From: Paenibacillus bouchesdurhonensis
Lineage (GTDB): Bacteria; Bacillota; Bacilli; Paenibacillales; Paenibacillaceae
Assembly (NCBI RefSeq): GCF_900155685.1
Contig: NZ_LT732547.1
Location: 331,648 to 395,647, forward strand
Direction: 5' to 3'
DNA length: 64,000 nucleotides
Shown here in pieces: positions 53,390 through 61,979 of the stretch (within the stretch, counting starts at the first letter, position 1; the number at the start of each line of letters is the position of its first letter). A model generated the notes under the pieces. It did not search any database. It was not told where the DNA came from and saw only the letters and a program-made list of their open reading frames with translations. The position numbers and the translations under genes were made by a program.

Positions 53390-55293
53390 GTGCGCCCGGC
53401 ATGGGCGATAACTAGGTGGTGAAAGTCCACTACAGGCTTGGCAGTAGGAACTGTTAGCCGAAGGCAAGGGTGTCGACCGTGAGGCCGAATCTGAAGGAAG
53501 CCGGAGGCAAACCCTCGGTCTGACGAACAGAAATCACATACAAGGCATGATGAGACGGACGAGCTTGCCAGACAAAGCAAAGTCCAATACTGCCCGAATC
53601 TCATGATGTAAATGTGGCAGATAGATGAGGAGAAAGTTATCGCTCTTACCCGGGGAGGTCTCACAGACGTGGAGTAGGAAAAAAAACCGAAAGACGAAGT
53701 AAAGCTTGCTGTGAGAAGTCAGCAGAAGCCATAGTACGCAAGCCGCGAAAGCGACTAGCAGAAGGGCTGAACAATCGCAAGTCTCGAATACAGACTGAAA
53801 GGAGAATCGGTGCGATGAAGGCAGAATACCGAAAGGGCTGCCTGCAAAGAGATAGCGTGGAACGCGAAGGGTATGCAGGAGTGCGGAGTATCGAAGCTCG
53901 GGAAAGTAAAGAAAGAGACGGTGCAAAGAACCTGATGGAACGTATCCTGGACAGAGACAATCTGAATCGGGCATACAAGCAGGTCAAAAGCAACCACGGA
54001 GCGCCGGGAGTCGATGGGATGACGGTCGAAGCGGCGCTGCCGTGGCTGCAGGAACATAGAGACGAGCTTTTGCAAAGCATCCGAGAAGGCAGCTACAAGC
54101 CAAGCCCGGTGCGGCGTAAGGAAATCCCCAAGCCAGATGGAAGCGGAGTACGAAAGCTAGGCATCCCGACTGTAGTGGATCGGGTGATCCAGCAAGCGAT
54201 TGCCCAGCAACTGCAACCGATATTCGAGCGGATCTTCTCGGACGGAAGCTACGGCTACCGTCCGGGGCGCAGTGCGCAGCAAGCCATTCGAAAAGTAAAA
54301 GCATATGCCGAGCAAGGCTACGGACATGCGGCTGAAATTGATCTGTCGAAATACTTCGATACATTGAACCACGAGCTCCTTTTGAACTTGCTGCGCAAAC
54401 AAATCCAGGACAAACGCGTTATTGACCTAATCAAGAAGTATCTGAAAAGCGGCGTGATGGAGAACGGCGTGCGCCACGCGACGGAAGAAGGATCGCCGCA
54501 AGGTGGGCCATTGTCCCCGCTATTGGCAAACATCTATCTGAACGAATTCGATCAGGAGATGGCAAGCCGAGGCGTGAAGATTATCCGTTACGCGGATGAT
54601 ATCGTCGTGCTCGCGAAAAGCAAGCGGGCAGCCACAAGGTTGCTGGAATCCAGTCGAACGTATTTGGAGAAGAAGCTTAAACTCCAAATGAACATGCAGA
54701 AAAGCAAGATCGTCAGTGTCGTGGCGCAGAAACATTTCAAATTCCTCGGATTCGCACTAGGAAAGAACGGAAACGGCGTATACATACGCGTCCACCGTCA
54801 ATCCCTAGCCAAGGCAAAAAAGAAGCTGAAAGAACTAACGAAACGAAGCCAAGGCAGGAGTGCGCGACAGGTCATGGAGAAAGTGAAGGCCTACATTCGC
54901 GGCTGGATCGGTTACTTCTACGTAGCGGATATGAAGCGAATCCTGCAAAACTGGAACGAATGGCTGCGAAGACGGATACGCATGTACATCTGGAAGCAGT
55001 GGAAAAAGCAGAGAACGAAAGTACAGAACCTACGCAAGCTGGGTGTGCCGGAGTGGCAGGCCTACCAATGGGGGAATACGAGGCTTGGATATTGGCGCAT
55101 CGCCGGTAGCGTGGTGCTGCAACGCTCTATTACAAATGGAAAGCTCGTACAAGCAGGGTATTATGACTTCCCAGCTCAGTACGAGCGTCTACGTCAAATG
55201 CACTCAAGCGATTGAACCGCCGTGTACCGAACGGTATGCACGGTGGTGTGAGAGGTCTCGGCTGCTCAACTAATGGGCAGCCTCCTACTCGAT
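53390..55293 (+). mobile_element. Group II intron, class C type (about 1.9 kb)
   Basis: The 5' end reads GTGCGCCC (GTGYG rule), followed by a structured 5' region typical of domain I. The RT/maturase lies inside. After it, GAACCGCC...GAACGGT...CGGTGGTG forms domain V, and GGCTGCTCAACTAATGGGCAGCC with the bulged A forms domain VI; the 3' border near 55293 is approximate. It sits right after a terminator and in no gene, so it does little harm. All parts look complete, so it may be mobile. Confidence 0.85.
53815..55215 (+). CDS. ltrA: Group II intron reverse transcriptase/maturase
   Basis: 466 residues. RT blocks are intact: YKPSPVRRKEIPKPDGSGVR, RVIQQAIAQQLQPIFE, the AEIDLSKYFD aspartates, EGSPQGGPLSPLLANIYL and the catalytic YADD (259-262). 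A maturase domain X follows (RQVMEKVKAYIRGWIGYFYV) and the RLGYWRIAGS motif typical of class C. No HNH endonuclease domain, as in class C proteins. It helps splicing and copies the intron into new sites. ATG 53815 follows AAAGGAG. Confidence 0.93.
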   Translation: MKAEYRKGCLQRDSVEREGYAGVRSIEARESKERDGAKNLMERILDRDNLNRAYKQVKSNHGAPGVDGMTVEAALPWLQEHRDELLQSIREGSYKPSPVRRKEIPKPDGSGVRKLGIPTVVDRVIQQAIAQQLQPIFERIFSDGSYGYRPGRSAQQAIRKVKAYAEQGYGHAAEIDLSKYFDTLNHELLLNLLRKQIQDKRVIDLIKKYLKSGVMENGVRHATEEGSPQGGPLSPLLANIYLNEFDQEMASRGVKIIRYADDIVVLAKSKRAATRLLESSRTYLEKKLKLQMNMQKSKIVSVVAQKHFKFLGFALGKNGNGVYIRVHRQSLAKAKKKLKELTKRSQGRSARQVMEKVKAYIRGWIGYFYVADMKRILQNWNEWLRRRIRMYIWKQWKKQRTKVQNLRKLGVPEWQAYQWGNTRLGYWRIAGSVVLQRSITNGKLVQAGYYDFPAQYERLRQMHSSD

Positions 55294-55573
55294 TGTACTC
55301 GAGGGGAAGCTTATTATTCTATTTATGATGATTTTATGGATAATGCACTATTAGTAAGTGAGACCTGCATGTTCCACGCTTCAAAAACAATAAAGGAAGA
55401 CAAAATCATGATTCATTTCACTGCGAATGTTATATAAGATTGCTTTACTCAAACTGAAATAATATTAACTTCAAGATAAGATTTCGACAGAACGATTCTA
55501 ATGAAGGGTTGTCAAGAAGCGTCATAACACAGTAGTCATGCAAATCCCTATTTTTAATACTTGTGAACTTATC
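55294..55573. other. Intergenic stretch after the intron
   Basis: AT-rich, no ribosome site with a sensible frame and no hairpin I would call. Presumably the 3' exon side of the old intergenic region, originally continuous with bases before 53390. Confidence 0.4.
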
Positions 55574-56188
55574 CTATTTGACGAGATGCACGGGCGGCGG
55601 GCCGTCGCTCTTGAGCATGCTGAAACAGGCGATATCGATGAATTTGCCGTCAGCAAATTCGGCCTCTCGTTCGACTCCTTCATGGCGGAAGCCTAGCGAT
55701 AATAGCATGCGCTGATCGGCTTGATTACTGCCCTCGATTCGGGCTTCGATTCGGTTCAGTTCCATGGTGTCGAAGCCAAAGTCAGTCAGCGCGCCTAATG
55801 CTTCCTTAAGAAACCCCCGTTTTCGGTATTCGGGATGGATCTCGTATACAAGCTCAGCCTTATAATGAGCTTTGTTCCAATGGGAGAAACCACAGGAGCC
55901 GATCATTCGGTTGCTGTTATTCAAATAAATTCCAAAACGGATGCCTCTCTGCTCCTGATAAGGGGTCATGAACCATTCCTGAATGCGGTAGGCTATGGCC
56001 TCGCGTTCTTGAAATCGTGGCTCGCGGGCTTCCTTTTTCGCCTGAACTGGCAGGTGCTTGTTATGTCCCGGACGAGTCTTCATCATTACGGAATTTCCAT
56101 ATAACTCTGCGGCCGCGTCCATATCCTCCAGCGTCACTTCTCGCAATTGAAGACGCTCGGTGGATAGGGCGGGGAAGCGGTCAAACAT
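55574..56188 (-). CDS. GNAT-family N-acetyltransferase (RimJ/RimL type)
   Basis: 204 residues. Starts LSTERLQLREVTLEDMDA as RimJ/RimL-type proteins do; the acetyl-CoA loop reads HPEYRKRGFLKEAL (RxxGx), with LNRIEARIEGSNQADQRML after it. A linker of about 40 residues (GHNKHLPVQAKKEAREPRF) is longer than usual. Probably acetylates a protein N-terminus, amino acid or antibiotic; not determinable. AAGGAGG precedes the ATG. Single gene. Confidence 0.82.
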   Translation of the reverse strand: MFDRFPALSTERLQLREVTLEDMDAAAELYGNSVMMKTRPGHNKHLPVQAKKEAREPRFQEREAIAYRIQEWFMTPYQEQRGIRFGIYLNNSNRMIGSCGFSHWNKAHYKAELVYEIHPEYRKRGFLKEALGALTDFGFDTMELNRIEARIEGSNQADQRMLLSLGFRHEGVEREAEFADGKFIDIACFSMLKSDGPPPVHLVK

Positions 56189-56378
56189 GGTGATCCTCCT
56201 TGGTACATCATTATTCTGCGGTCCTAGTATCCATATCCTATATATTATAACCGATGATTGCCATAATCGCTTCTTGAGACGGATTGAAAACCCCCACTTA
56301 TTTCATCGAAACCTGTCGTTTGACAATCAAACCTAACGTTAGTACCCTTACAATAATAACTTGTACCCGAAAGGTATC

Positions 56379-57424
56379 ATGATGAAAGATATGCATGAAA
56401 TGAACGATGTTCTTATATATGTATCCAAAAGCGGAGAGCTGGATGATCGATATATTTGGAGAAAAGAGCAACTTTATCGGGGGATGAACGGCAAATTTGT
56501 TGAGCGCTTCTATATCCCCTCGGGGCAGAGCTACATCTTCAAGCCGGTAACGCATGAGGGGAGCAGGGATCGCGAGGCCTGGGTATACGAGCATATTCTA
56601 TCTGCCTTTCCACCTATATATCCGCAGCTGCTCGGCTGTTCTACGCCTGGGCAGGGCGAGGCAGGCTGGAGTATCTTTGAGGATCTCGGCGCCTTGAGTC
56701 ACCGGTTCGATGTGAAGCATGCTCTGTTCATTGCCAAGCAAGTGGCTTGGTGGCACTCTTTGCCCAAGGATCATTGGCAGGATGTGCCGACGCGGGACAG
56801 AAGCCGAATATGAAGCAGATGTTGGCCGATTTGCAGCGCCGTAAAGAAGAGGCGGAGGACTCCCTGGAAGACATCGCGATGCCGCGGGAACTGGTGGGCG
56901 AAATGCTGTACAAGCTGGATCAACAGGCTTCAAGCCTGCTGGACGAGAAGGCAGAAGTTTTGTCTCACGGTGACTTGCATTTAGGCAATTATGCGATAGC
57001 GAAGAACGGTAAGCTGTACATTTTGGACTGGGAGCATGCTCATCTGAACGTCCCCTACTGGGATTTGTATCATTTGCTCGATATGTCGCATCCACGTTAC
57101 CCGAAGCAAATAACGCCTGCTTCCAGGGAACGGATACTGCGGTATTATTTGAAGCAGTCCGCCTATTACGGGAAGACTTGGAATGAGGAAGCTTTCATCA
57201 GAGATTACTGCCTTTTTGCTGCGGCATTCTCACTATGGATGCTCATTCTGATCTCAGATGATTTACTGCGGGGAAACAGTGTATGGTCGAAGGAAGAACT
57301 GCTGTCTCAGCGCAATGAGGTGAAGGCCAGCTTGAGCGATTGCTGGAGTAGGGCAAAGACCGTACACGATCAGGGCCAGGGCCATCATTTATTGCACAAC
57401 ACAGAAAGGGCGGGGAATCAGTGA
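56379..57424 (+). pseudogene. APH-fold phosphotransferase, frameshifted
   Basis: A kinase of the aminoglycoside phosphotransferase (APH/CotS-like) fold in two frames. The first (56379 to about 56797) has the N-lobe (SYIFKPV with the ATP lysine, EDLGALSHRF); the second (to 57424) has the catalytic loop LSHGDLHLGNYAI and YILDWEHA. Adding one G in the GGG run near 56795 joins them (PTR then GQKPNMKQM), so one base is missing: a true inactivation or a sequencing error. The 3' end overlaps the glycosyltransferase start by four bases. AAAGG lies before ATG 56379/56382. Confidence 0.75.
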
Positions 57425-58419
57425 AAAAAGTCGGTTTAGTTATGCGTAAAATCCAGTTTGCCGAAGCCCAGGGGCCTCGTGTTTTTGCGGAGCGCCTCCG
57501 GGCTATGGCTGCGGAGCTTGGAGTAGAAATTATCTTTATCTCGCCAGAGCGTCATGTCAGCGGCCATGATTGGGTTCCGGGCTATGAGCATGAAAAAGGG
57601 GATCTGGTGAATTACGATATCGTCTTGGATCAAATTCACGCCCAGGGGATTGAGCATGTCATCTTTACCGTCTCAGGCTTCACTTATTTGAAGATGTTCA
57701 TCGAGAAGAGCGTATTATTTCCGCACAGCTTCCCTGACCCGGCGCTGACAGGCTACGAGATGATGAAGCCCTTTTACAGTATCGTTGACAAAGCCATCGT
57801 GCAGACCGAGTTTTTAAAAAAACAGTTCGACAGTGTGTTCGGCGTCACCGATGTCGATGTGATTCCAATTGGCTTCAACGAGGAGCTGGCGCATCGCTAC
57901 TTTGATCCCGGCGCGATCGTGCACAACCGCGTGCTGTGGATCGGCCGGGATGAGGAGAATCGCCGGCCGGATCTGGTGCTGGAATATGCCCGGCGCAACC
58001 CGGATCAGGAAGTGTATATGGTATTCGGCGGCGAGCGCTACCGGGAGAGCATGAAGAAATATGACATCCCCAGCAACGTTAAGCTGCAATTCGCCCTGTC
58101 GCAGGCGGAGATTTTTCAGTTGATGAACTCAGCTAAAGTATACTGGAGCTGCTCCAGATTCGACACGTTTGCGATGCCGCTGACGGAAGCGCTGGCGATG
58201 GGCAAAATCATCATCAAGCCGGAGCATCCGTGCTATGACCATATCAGCTCGCGTCACGCCTTTGCGGGAAATGAGCAGAATTGGTTCGAACTGCTCAATA
58301 TGGCATTGGCGTCGCCCATGTCCCACTCTATGGATAACCGGGAGTATGCCTTTGATAAGTTTTCGAGCAGCGTGATGAAGGAAGGGTATCGCCAGTTTTT
58401 TGACGGCTGGCTGCGATGA
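57421..58419 (+). CDS. GT4-like glycosyltransferase coupled to the kinase
   Basis: 332 residues with a GT-B fold: VLWIGRDEENRRPDLVLEYA in the nucleotide-binding domain and SCSRFDTFAMPLTEALAMGK with the E(x7)E-like site. No membrane segment. GTG 57421 overlaps the kinase gene (GTGA), so the two products probably act together, for example in modifying a surface or spore sugar; the CotS/CotSA kinase-glycosyltransferase pair of Bacillus spore coat is a comparable case. Acceptor unknown. Confidence 0.78.
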   Translation: MKKVGLVMRKIQFAEAQGPRVFAERLRAMAAELGVEIIFISPERHVSGHDWVPGYEHEKGDLVNYDIVLDQIHAQGIEHVIFTVSGFTYLKMFIEKSVLFPHSFPDPALTGYEMMKPFYSIVDKAIVQTEFLKKQFDSVFGVTDVDVIPIGFNEELAHRYFDPGAIVHNRVLWIGRDEENRRPDLVLEYARRNPDQEVYMVFGGERYRESMKKYDIPSNVKLQFALSQAEIFQLMNSAKVYWSCSRFDTFAMPLTEALAMGKIIIKPEHPCYDHISSRHAFAGNEQNWFELLNMALASPMSHSMDNREYAFDKFSSSVMKEGYRQFFDGWLR

Positions 58420-58484
58420 CGCCCCGCTAAAATAGCTGCAGCTATGCGGAAGCGTTGTTAAGGGGCAACCGCGTCCGAAGCTGT

Positions 58485-59657
58485 TTAATCCGTACGCAAA
58501 GCGTAAATCGGTCGCAGCTTGGCTGCCTTATTGGCTGGTATCACACCAAATACAATACCGATGAATAACGAGAAGCTGAATGAAATAATTACTATGGACA
58601 TAGAGACCTCGGTATTTAAGGTGGACATGCCGGCGATTAAAGCGCTGGCTCCGAAGCCGAGCGCGACGCCGATCAGGCCGCCAAAGCCGCTTAGCGCAGT
58701 GGATTCCACCAGGAACTGCAGCAATATATCCCTTTTTTTGGCACCAATCGCTTTACGCACGCCGATTTCCCGTGTTCTTTCACTGACGGACACGAGCATA
58801 ATATTCATAATGCCGATGCCGCCGACCAGAAGAGAAATACCGGCAATCCCGCCCAGAGCCAACGAGAGCATTTGTGTGGTCGAATTCAGCGTGTCCATCA
58901 TCTCTTGAGCGTTAAAGATGCTGTATGCATTGTCGGCGTTCAGAAACTTCTCATCCAGCCAGGCTTCCAACCGGGCTTGCGTACTTTGGACGAGATCTGT
59001 CGAGGCTGCTTGCACAGTAATAGAGCGAATCCCCCGGCTTTGCAAGAAGCGCTCGGCGGTGGTAATCGGAATAAGAATTTTATCATCATTTGAGCCTGTC
59101 GCGCTGGTGCCGATTGTCTCCAGCATGCCGACGATTTTGAAGCTTATCCCGTTTAATTGCAATGTCTCCCCGACCGGATCTTTATTTCCAAAAAAATCGC
59201 TGGCTACCTCGGAGCCGATTAATGCAACCTTCATGCGGTATTCATTATCGATATCCAGAATATACCTTCCTGACTGGATGTGGAAATTGTTCACTTCTTC
59301 ATAAGCTGGCGTAATGCCTTCTACGGAATAGGAATCGTTAACAGTTCCTTTCTTCACGGTGACATTCCCTGTAATTATGGGGGAGACGGCTTGTACCCCG
59401 CTGATCTCGTTCAGAGCCATAGCTTCATCATAGCTGAGCGAGGTAGCGGCTCCCCGGCCCATGATATTAACGGTGAGCAGATCGGTACCCAGCCCCTGAA
59501 GCTGTTCGGTGATGGAGGACGTCGTGCCCTGACCAACCGAGACCAGGGTGATCACGGAGGAAACACCGATAATAATGCCGAGCATGGTCAGGAATGAGCG
59601 TGTTTTATTGCCGACAATGCTCTTAAAGGCCATCCTGATGCATTGGTAAATGTTCAA
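58485..59657 (-). CDS. MacB-like ABC transporter permease
   Basis: 390 residues. One N-terminal helix (SFLTMLGIIIGVSSVITLVSVG), an extracellular MacB-type domain (about 50-240) and three C-terminal helices ending AAKLRPIYALRTD. Equivalent to YknZ of Bacillus. It works with the ATPase and the adaptor encoded just before it. TTG 59657 overlaps the ATPase stop (TTGA). Such mechanotransmission exporters remove toxic peptides or drugs. Confidence 0.88.
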   Translation of the reverse strand: MNIYQCIRMAFKSIVGNKTRSFLTMLGIIIGVSSVITLVSVGQGTTSSITEQLQGLGTDLLTVNIMGRGAATSLSYDEAMALNEISGVQAVSPIITGNVTVKKGTVNDSYSVEGITPAYEEVNNFHIQSGRYILDIDNEYRMKVALIGSEVASDFFGNKDPVGETLQLNGISFKIVGMLETIGTSATGSNDDKILIPITTAERFLQSRGIRSITVQAASTDLVQSTQARLEAWLDEKFLNADNAYSIFNAQEMMDTLNSTTQMLSLALGGIAGISLLVGGIGIMNIMLVSVSERTREIGVRKAIGAKKRDILLQFLVESTALSGFGGLIGVALGFGASALIAGMSTLNTEVSMSIVIISFSFSLFIGIVFGVIPANKAAKLRPIYALRTD

Positions 59658-60373
59658 ACCACAGTCCCCCGATCTTCGACAATTTTGCCGTCCATGATCC
59701 GGATGATTCGCTTGGCCTGTTCGGCTATGTTCAGGTCGTGAGTAATGATAATAATCGTATGGCCCCGCTGGTTCAGCTCCTGCATTTGGGCCATGACTTC
59801 CGCGCCCGTCTTGCTGTCGAGCGCACCTGTCGGCTCGTCCGCCAAGAGCATTGGCGGATTGCCTGCAATGGCGCGGGCGATCGCTACGCGCTGCTGCTGG
59901 CCCCCGGACAGTGCTGAGGGGCGGTTATGCATGCGATCCTCCAACCCGACCAAACGCAGCGATTCCGCAGCGGCCCGCCGCCGTTCTTTATGCGGAACGT
60001 TGCGGTAGATGAGGGGCAGCTCGACGTTTTCGAAGGCGGATAATTTGGGAAGCAGATTATACTGCTGGAAGATGAAGCCTATTTTTTCATTGCGAATTTG
60101 CGCCAACTTATTGTCGGACAGCTTGCGGACATCCTGCCCATCCAGCCAGTAACTCCCTTCATTAGCCACGTCGAGGCAGCCAAGCATATTCATCAGAGTC
60201 GATTTTCCCGAGCCGGAGGGCCCGATAATTGCAACAAATTCTCCGTGATGGATGGTAAAAGTAATATTTTGCAGCACGGGCATCATTTCTCCAGCCATGA
60301 CGTAGCCATGGCCAAGGTCATTGACTTGGATTAACGGCTTCGATGAGTTCGGCGATGGCTTGGTTGTCATCAT
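59654..60373 (-). CDS. MacB-like ABC transporter ATPase
   Basis: 239 residues. Walker [11 protein letters not shown]-loop [10 protein letters not shown], signature [14 protein letters not shown], Walker [13 protein letters not shown] and H-loop IIITHDL, typical of the LolD/MacB/YknY group. Starts one base inside the adaptor stop (TAATG) and overlaps the permease start, so all three are tightly coupled. Confidence 0.93.
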   Translation of the reverse strand: MMTTKPSPNSSKPLIQVNDLGHGYVMAGEMMPVLQNITFTIHHGEFVAIIGPSGSGKSTLMNMLGCLDVANEGSYWLDGQDVRKLSDNKLAQIRNEKIGFIFQQYNLLPKLSAFENVELPLIYRNVPHKERRRAAAESLRLVGLEDRMHNRPSALSGGQQQRVAIARAIAGNPPMLLADEPTGALDSKTGAEVMAQMQELNQRGHTIIIITHDLNIAEQAKRIIRIMDGKIVEDRGTVV

Positions 60374-61749
60374 TAGAAACCGCCTCCGCCGCTGCCGCGC
60401 GAAGCTTCTCCGCCGGACATTCCTCCGCCGCTCGGCATGCCTCCAGACACACCGCCCATACCTCCGCTACCCCCGCTAAAACCACCGCCGGACATGCCGC
60501 TCCCTGACATGCCGCCTCCGGGCATCATGCGCTGTTCGCCTTGAGTATTGGAGGAAGAGGCTCTTCGGATCGTCGGGATGACAACCTCATCGCCCTCCTG
60601 CAGTCCGCTTATAATCTCAATGCTTGTTTCATCGTGTACACCGACCTCAACCTTTTGCATTTGACTTGCGGCTGTACTTCCGCCACGAGCTTCGCGCCCT
60701 GATTCAGGTGCCGATCCAGGTGCCGATCCAGATTCAGATGCTGAAGCATTCGGAGATGGCCTATTCCGTTCATTGCCTGCAGGAGCCTCCCCTGCAGAAG
60801 CCTCCGTGCTGGAGGAAGCCTTGGCGGGGAGAAGCACCATATAATCTTCTCCCATTTGCTGCACAGCCTCGATAGGCAGGGTCAGCACGTCTTTTTTCTC
60901 CTCAAGTATAATGGTTACCTCTGCCGACATGCCTGCGCGAATGCTTTCAGGCTCGTCTAATTTCACCGTAACATCAAACAGAGATACTCCCCCAGAGGCC
61001 TTGCCTTCGTTGGCGATATCGGCAACAAGGGCTGTAAAGACTTGATCAGGGATCGCATCCAGCGTAACCTCTGCCCGCATTCCGATCTGCACCTTGGGGA
61101 TATCCAGTTCGTCGATGCTGACCATAGCGCTTAATGTTTTATAGTCCATAATCGTAAAGAGCTCGTTTCCTTCTTTTGCACGTTCGCCGGATGAAATATT
61201 AATCGTGGTCACCGTCCCGTCGATCGGAGCCGTTAGCGGGTCTGGGGCGATCATATCTTCTTTCAAGGAAGCTATCTCATCCACAATGTTTTGGATGCTC
61301 TTCTCCTGTTTGGTAATAGACAATTTGATAGATGCGAGAGAGTCTTCGCTTCCTCCTTCGTGGACTTCGCGCTTGAATTTCTCCTGCAATTCCTCCAAAT
61401 TCAGCTGCTCGGTTTCCAGGGAGGATTCTTTGGCGGCGATACTGTCGCTTAAATCATCGGCTTCAAAGGTAAGAAGCACCTGTCCCTTGGCGACGACATC
61501 CCCAGCTTTGACTTTGACTTCGTCGACGATGCCTTCATCCTTGGTGCGCACCGTTTCACTTTCCGTGGTAATGACACTTCCAGCTCCCGAGACGCTGACA
61601 AGGATATCTCCTTTGGCTGCTTGCGTTGTGTTCTGCTCCATTGCTGGTTGCTCGGCTCGCTGATTATGAGCTGTAGCTATGTAGAAAACGACTGCCATTA
61701 AGAGGACAGCAATAATTCCCGATCCGAGCCAAAGCCATTTTTTCTTCAT
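60373..61749 (-). CDS. MacA/YknX-like membrane fusion protein with Gly/Met-rich tail
   Basis: About 458 residues. One N-terminal helix (WLWLGSGIIAVLLMAVVFYI), biotinyl-lipoyl-like halves (VKAGDVVAKGQVLLTF and PIDGTVTTINISSGERAKEG) around a coiled coil (about 105-160), and a beta-barrel domain. From about 395 a low-complexity tail of some 60 residues follows, made of G, S and M (MPGGGMSGSGMSGGGF-like), preceded by a Ser/Ala/Pro-rich linker. The tail is unusual for MacA/YknX. ATG 61749 is favoured over 61773, but both have weak sites. Confidence 0.82.
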   Translation of the reverse strand: MKKKWLWLGSGIIAVLLMAVVFYIATAHNQRAEQPAMEQNTTQAAKGDILVSVSGAGSVITTESETVRTKDEGIVDEVKVKAGDVVAKGQVLLTFEADDLSDSIAAKESSLETEQLNLEELQEKFKREVHEGGSEDSLASIKLSITKQEKSIQNIVDEIASLKEDMIAPDPLTAPIDGTVTTINISSGERAKEGNELFTIMDYKTLSAMVSIDELDIPKVQIGMRAEVTLDAIPDQVFTALVADIANEGKASGGVSLFDVTVKLDEPESIRAGMSAEVTIILEEKKDVLTLPIEAVQQMGEDYMVLLPAKASSSTEASAGEAPAGNERNRPSPNASASESGSAPGSAPESGREARGGSTAASQMQKVEVGVHDETSIEIISGLQEGDEVVIPTIRRASSSNTQGEQRMMPGGGMSGSGMSGGGFSGGSGGMGGVSGGMPSGGGMSGGEASRGSGGGGF

Positions 61750-61882
61750 GAGACTATTCCAACTTTCTATCATAATTATGTATGTACAATCGTAGGAGAG
61801 CTTATATATTAGTTTAAATTGGGAGAATGAAACAAACCTTAAATCAAACTGAAAGATTGCTGAAAGTATCTACGGAAGCAGC

Positions 61883-61930
61883 AAAAAGGCCTATCGCCGA
61901 AACCGATGAAGCCTCGGTTCGCAATAAGCC
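61883..61930 (-). terminator. Terminator of the PAS-GGDEF-EAL gene
   Basis: On the minus strand GGCTTATTGCGAACCG pairs with CGGTTTCGGCGATAGGCC, with two bulges, and ends in TTTTT. It lies 50 bp after the stop at 61980. A small GCCC/GGGC hairpin sits at 61938-61949 between them. Confidence 0.8.
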
Positions 61931-61979
61931 GTCTTAAGCCCTTTTGGGCATTTATTTGCTATTTTGATTCATGCGTGAA

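Noticed and set aside
61883-61949. Possible c-di-GMP riboswitch before the exporter operon
   Set aside because: Does not show the GEMM core motifs; a long stem plus T-run on the minus strand explains it as the terminator of the EAL gene.
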